Shown here piece by piece: positions 60,763-64,000 of a DNA stretch of 64,000 bases. The translations under genes were made by a program, and so were the position numbers. The stretch lies in contig CP089451.1 of NCBI GenBank assembly GCA_026636295.1, positions 868,001 to 932,000 of the forward strand. Reading direction: 5' to 3'. Source of the stretch: Medakamo hakoo (taxonomy: Eukaryota; Chlorophyta; Trebouxiophyceae; Coccomyxaceae). The stretch's first letter is position 1; each line of letters opens with the position of its first letter. The notes beneath the pieces were generated by a model that saw nothing but the letters and a program-made list of their open reading frames with translations, made no database searches and was not told the DNA's origin.

Positions 60763-63700
60763 ATGGCCGTCACGGTCTTCAACGATGCGTTCTCCCACAT
60801 CCTGATCCTGGCGTCGGCCATCGGCGCCATCGCGTTTGGCGCGTGGCTGTGGCTGCGCGTCTCGGCCGTCCGCGTCCGCGCCGGGCCCTCCTCCTCCGGC
60901 CGCGAGTACCTGCTGGAGGAGTCGGCCCAGGGCGAGGAGGAGGTGAGAGAGACAGAGAGAGGGTTGGGTGGGTGGTGGCGGGGAGTAGTGGGCGGGGAGC
61001 GCGCGCCGAGTCTCGCGCACGTGAGCGCAAGTGCCGCGCGCGACGTGGCGCGAGCCCGTCCACCGGCCTTTCCTTGCGGCGTCCCCTTTCCGGCTCGCCA
61101 CCCGCGGATCAGGCGGAGAAGGACGTGCCGTGCCTCTCCGGTGCGGGTGCGAGCTGTTCGAATGCGGCTGTCCGCCCGTCCGAAAGGCGGGAAGCTGCAC
61201 CTGGGCCGCTTCGATTGAACTGCAAAGCCTTGGTTCCGCCGCCGCCTCCACGGCCGGTCCGCGCCCGCCTGGCCCCCATCCGCCGCCCGTCGACCTGACC
61301 GGCGGCTGGATGCAGGGCCTGGTCAAGGAGCGGCCGGACCGAACGCACCCACCAGCCCGCTCCGCCGCTTCCGAGAGCGGCCGGCCCGCCATTCGCTGAC
61401 ACGCGCGACCGCGCCCGCTTTCCCGCCGGGCGCGTGGAAGCCGCCGCCGCTTTCAGGGTGAAGGCCGGTCGCAACGACCCCGCACCCGTGACGGTTTCAA
61501 ACCGGAGATGTGAGAGCGCCCTCCGGGCTCGAGTCCGGGACGGCAGCGATCGTCCTCGCGCGCAGACGGCCCCGCGAAAGCACACACAGCGAGGCATTCA
61601 GGGTCGGCGCCCCCCCGCACAAGCGCCCACCCTCCTCACCTCGCCGCCTCGCCCCCTCCCGCCCTCCGGCCCCGTCCCCCCCCCCCTCAAAACAAAAAAC
61701 AGATCGTCTCCAAGGCCGCCGACCTCATGGACGCCATCTCCGAGGGCGCGACCTCCTTCCTGATCACGGAGTACAAGTACATGGGCGTGTTCATGGTGAG
61801 AGAGGGAGAGAGACGGAAGGAGAGACAGGGGGGCCGGGAAAGCCATGCGCGCTGCGAGGGCCTGTCCCATCCCCTCTCACCCCCCCCCCCAAAAAAAAAC
61901 AAACACCGCCCCACCCACCCACCCACCCACCCCCAGGCCGCCTTCTCTGTCTTCATCTTCCTGCTGCTGGGCTCGGAAGACGGCTTCGCCACGACCTGGA
62001 AGGTCGACAAGGCGACCGGCATCGCCCGCGCGCCCGCTCTGTACAACGGCGCCTTCTCCACGATCGCCTTCCTGGTCGGCGCGTCCACGTCCATCCTGTC
62101 CGGGTTCCTGGGCATGAAGGTGGCCACGTTCGCCAACGCCCGCACCGCCCTGGAAGCCCGCAAGGGCATCGCGCCCGCCTTCATGACCGCCTTCCGGTCG
62201 GGCGCGGTCATGGGCTTCCTGCTGGCCGGGCTGGGCCTGCTCGTCCTGTACCTGCTGACGGCCGTCTTCCGGGCCGTGTACGGCGACGACTGGGTCGGCC
62301 TGTACGAGGCGCTGACCGGGTACGGCCTGGGCGGCTCGTCCATCGCGCTGTTCGGCCGCGTCGGCGGCGGCATCTACACCAAGGCCGCCGACGTCGGCGC
62401 CGACCTGGTGGGCAAGGTGGAGAAGGACATCCCGGAAGACGACCCGCGCAACCCGGCCGTCATCGCCGACAACGTGGGCGACAACGTGGGCGACATCGCC
62501 GGCATGGGCGCCGACCTGTTTGGGTCGTTCGCCGAGTCGACGTGCGCCGCCCTCGTCATCTCGTCCGTCTCCTCCCTGGGCGCCGACCACATCGGCCCGG
62601 CCATGGCGTACCCGCTGCTCATCTCCGCGGCGGGCCTGCTGGTCTGCATGGCGACGACCTTCCTGGCGACCGACCTGCGCCCCGCGCGCGTCGTGTCCGA
62701 GATCGAGGCCACGCTCAAGCACCAGTTGATTGTGTCGACCGCCCTGGCCACGCCCGCCGTCCTGGCCGTGTCGCTGTGCGCCCTGCCGTCCACCTTCACC
62801 GGCATCTTCTCCGCCGACCCGGCCCGCGCCGTCCACGCCTGGCACCTGTTCGTCTGCGTCGCCGTCGGCCTGTGGGGCGGCCTGGCCATCGGCATCTCCA
62901 CCGAGTACTACACCTCCAACCGGTACCGCCCCGTCCAGGACGTCGCCGACTCGTGCCGCACGGGCGCGGCGACCGACATCATCTTCGGCCTGGCCCTGGG
63001 CTACAAGTCCACGATCGTGCCCTGCTTCTGCATTGCCCTCGCCATCTTCGTCTCCTTCTCCCTGGCGTCCATGTACGGCATCGCGTGCGCGGCGCTGGGC
63101 ATGCTGACCACGCTGTCGACGGGCCTGGCCATCGACGCGTACGGCCCCATCTCCGACAACGCGGGCGGCATCGCGGAAATGGCGGCCATGGGCGAGGACA
63201 TCCGCGAGCGGACGGACGCCCTGGACGCGGCGGGCAACACGACGGCCGCCATCGGCAAGGGCTTCGCCATCGGGTCGGCCGCCCTCGTCTCCCTCGCCCT
63301 GTTCGGCGCGTACACCGTGCGCGCGGGCATCACCGTCGCGGAGTCGTCCATCCTGGACCCGCGCATCTTCGCCGGCCTGCTCGTCGGCGCCATGCTGCCC
63401 TACTGGTTCAGCGCCATGACGATGAAGTCCGTCGGCCAGGCCGCGCTGGCCATGGTGGAAGAGGTGCGCCGCCAGTTCAACACCATCCCGGGCCTGATGG
63501 AGGGCACGGCCCGCCCCGACTACCGGACGTGCGTCGAGATTTCGACGGCCGCCTCCCTGTCCGAGATGATCCCGCCCGGCGCGCTCGTCATGCTGACGCC
63601 CGTCGTCACGGGCGTCCTGTTTGGCACGCGCACGCTGGCGGGCCTGCTCGCCGGCGCGCTCGTCTCCGGCGTCCAGATGGCCGTGTCCATGTCTAACACG

Positions 63701-63958
63701 GGCGGCGCCTGGGACAACGCGAAAAAGTACGTGGAGGCCGGCGCGTCCGAGCACGCGGCGTCCCTGGGCGGCAAGGGCTCCGACGCGCACAAGGCGGCCG
63801 TCATCGGCGACACGGTCGGCGACCCGCTCAAGGACACGAGCGGGCCGTCGCTCAACATCCTCATCAAGCTCATGGCCGTCGAATCCCTGGTGTTTGCGCC
63901 CTTCTTCTCCGCCCACTTCCCCAACGGGCTCATCGGCAAGCTGTTTGGTGCGGCGTAA
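60763..63958 (+). CDS. Vacuolar H+-translocating inorganic pyrophosphatase, type I
   Basis: Proton pump that uses the energy of pyrophosphate to acidify the vacuole (AVP1 type). Exons are 60763-60942, 61703-61795 and 61937-63958; 764 residues with about 16 membrane segments. Conserved parts include [20 protein letters not shown] at the start of the core, the substrate loop [40 protein letters not shown], and the final [17 protein letters not shown] and [28 protein letters not shown] has Ala where K+-independent (type II) pumps have Lys, so this is the K+-stimulated type I. Intron 1 (760 bases) is the longest in the window; intron 2 (141 bases) is a multiple of three with no stop. The stop is 42 bases from the right edge. 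Confidence 0.95.
60943..61702 (+). other. Unusually long intron 1 of the V-PPase gene
   Basis: This intron is 760 bases; most others here are 84-350. The exons on both sides align with the AVP1 protein without a gap, so no coding exon is missing inside. I see no tRNA or box C/D pattern. It ends in a C-run, an A-rich stretch and CAG. A regulatory role or a nested noncoding RNA is possible but has no direct support. Confidence 0.6.
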
Positions 63959-64000
63959 GAAAAAAAGGCGCTCGGTTGTGCGTCCGGAAGAAAGGTCCTT

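Noticed and set aside
61031-61399. A 122-residue open frame inside the V-PPase intron
   Set aside because: It has no homology, no splice link to the flanking exons and typical noncoding composition.
1-64000. Bacterial high-GC origin (actinobacterial-like) of the window
   Set aside because: Spliceosomal introns with consistent frame-keeping, a cpSRP43 gene, kinesin, V-PPase type I and absence of operons or ribosome binding sites exclude it.

Overview
This window is nuclear DNA from a eukaryote, most likely a small green alga. Three things point there. The DNA is strongly GC-rich (about 70% by eye), with long alanine-, proline- and glycine-coding runs. Genes are interrupted by short GT-AG introns that rejoin frames exactly. 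One gene (34877-36422) encodes cpSRP43, the chromodomain/ankyrin subunit of the chloroplast signal recognition particle, which is known only from the green lineage. A plastid-type ClpB, a biosynthetic threonine deaminase, a type I vacuolar H+-pyrophosphatase and an acyl-CoA oxidase with a PTS2 signal agree with this. Gene spacing is tight (27 genes in 64 kb) and introns are few, about one per gene. That suits compact picoplanktonic green lineages better than intron-rich Chlamydomonas, but I cannot name a genus.

Layout, left to right. 1-585 (-): 5' part of an OTU protease with a targeting leader. 884-3191 (+): bZIP-like factor. 3789-7212 (-): organellar ClpB. 7535-9755 (+): threonine deaminase. 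9973-10839 (-): DUF1295/steroid-reductase-like membrane protein. 11135-12289 (+): F-box/LRR protein. 12383-13409 (+): PPPDE/DeSI-like peptidase. 13494-14576 (+): monoacylglycerol-lipase-like hydrolase. 14614-17790 (-): SulP transporter with STAS and cNMP domains. 17930-18931 (-): AMN1/FBXL-type LRR protein. 19094-20854 (-): unknown membrane protein. 21097-24614 (+): organellar IleRS. 24833-27684 (+): cytosolic GluRS. 28050-30278 and 31474-34040 (-): two tandem paralogs of a family I do not recognise. 34235-34693 (-): small unknown protein. 34877-36422 (+): cpSRP43. 36613-39087 (+): acyl-CoA oxidase. 39369-39707 (+): small membrane protein. 39848-41056 (-): cystinosin-type PQ-loop transporter. 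41304-42959 (+): DOT1-like methyltransferase. 43131-46443 (+): SPO22/ZIP4-like meiotic protein. 46668-49574 (+): kinesin. 49821-52273 (+): purple acid phosphatase. 52426-54318 (-): TTLL12-like protein. 54855-57959 (+): receptor-like kinase. 58692-60359 (+): pyruvate dehydrogenase kinase. 60763-63958 (+): V-PPase.

The genes do not form a pathway cluster; they are ordinary housekeeping, organellar, metabolic and cell-cycle genes. Neighbours often share short divergent promoters (for example 586-883, 7213-7534, 20855-21096) or converge closely (37 bases at 14577-14613). All splice models below were made by hand from GT/AG sites, and every one gives a coding length divisible by three.

The least explained part is 28050-34040: a tandem pair of long proteins with a shared unknown domain, an alanine-rich helical tail, and a 65-base segment that is identical in both copies although the rest has diverged widely. 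Other points of note are many introns whose length is a multiple of three and which lack in-frame stops, a preference for GTGCGT donors, and several short perfect palindromes in introns and promoters.
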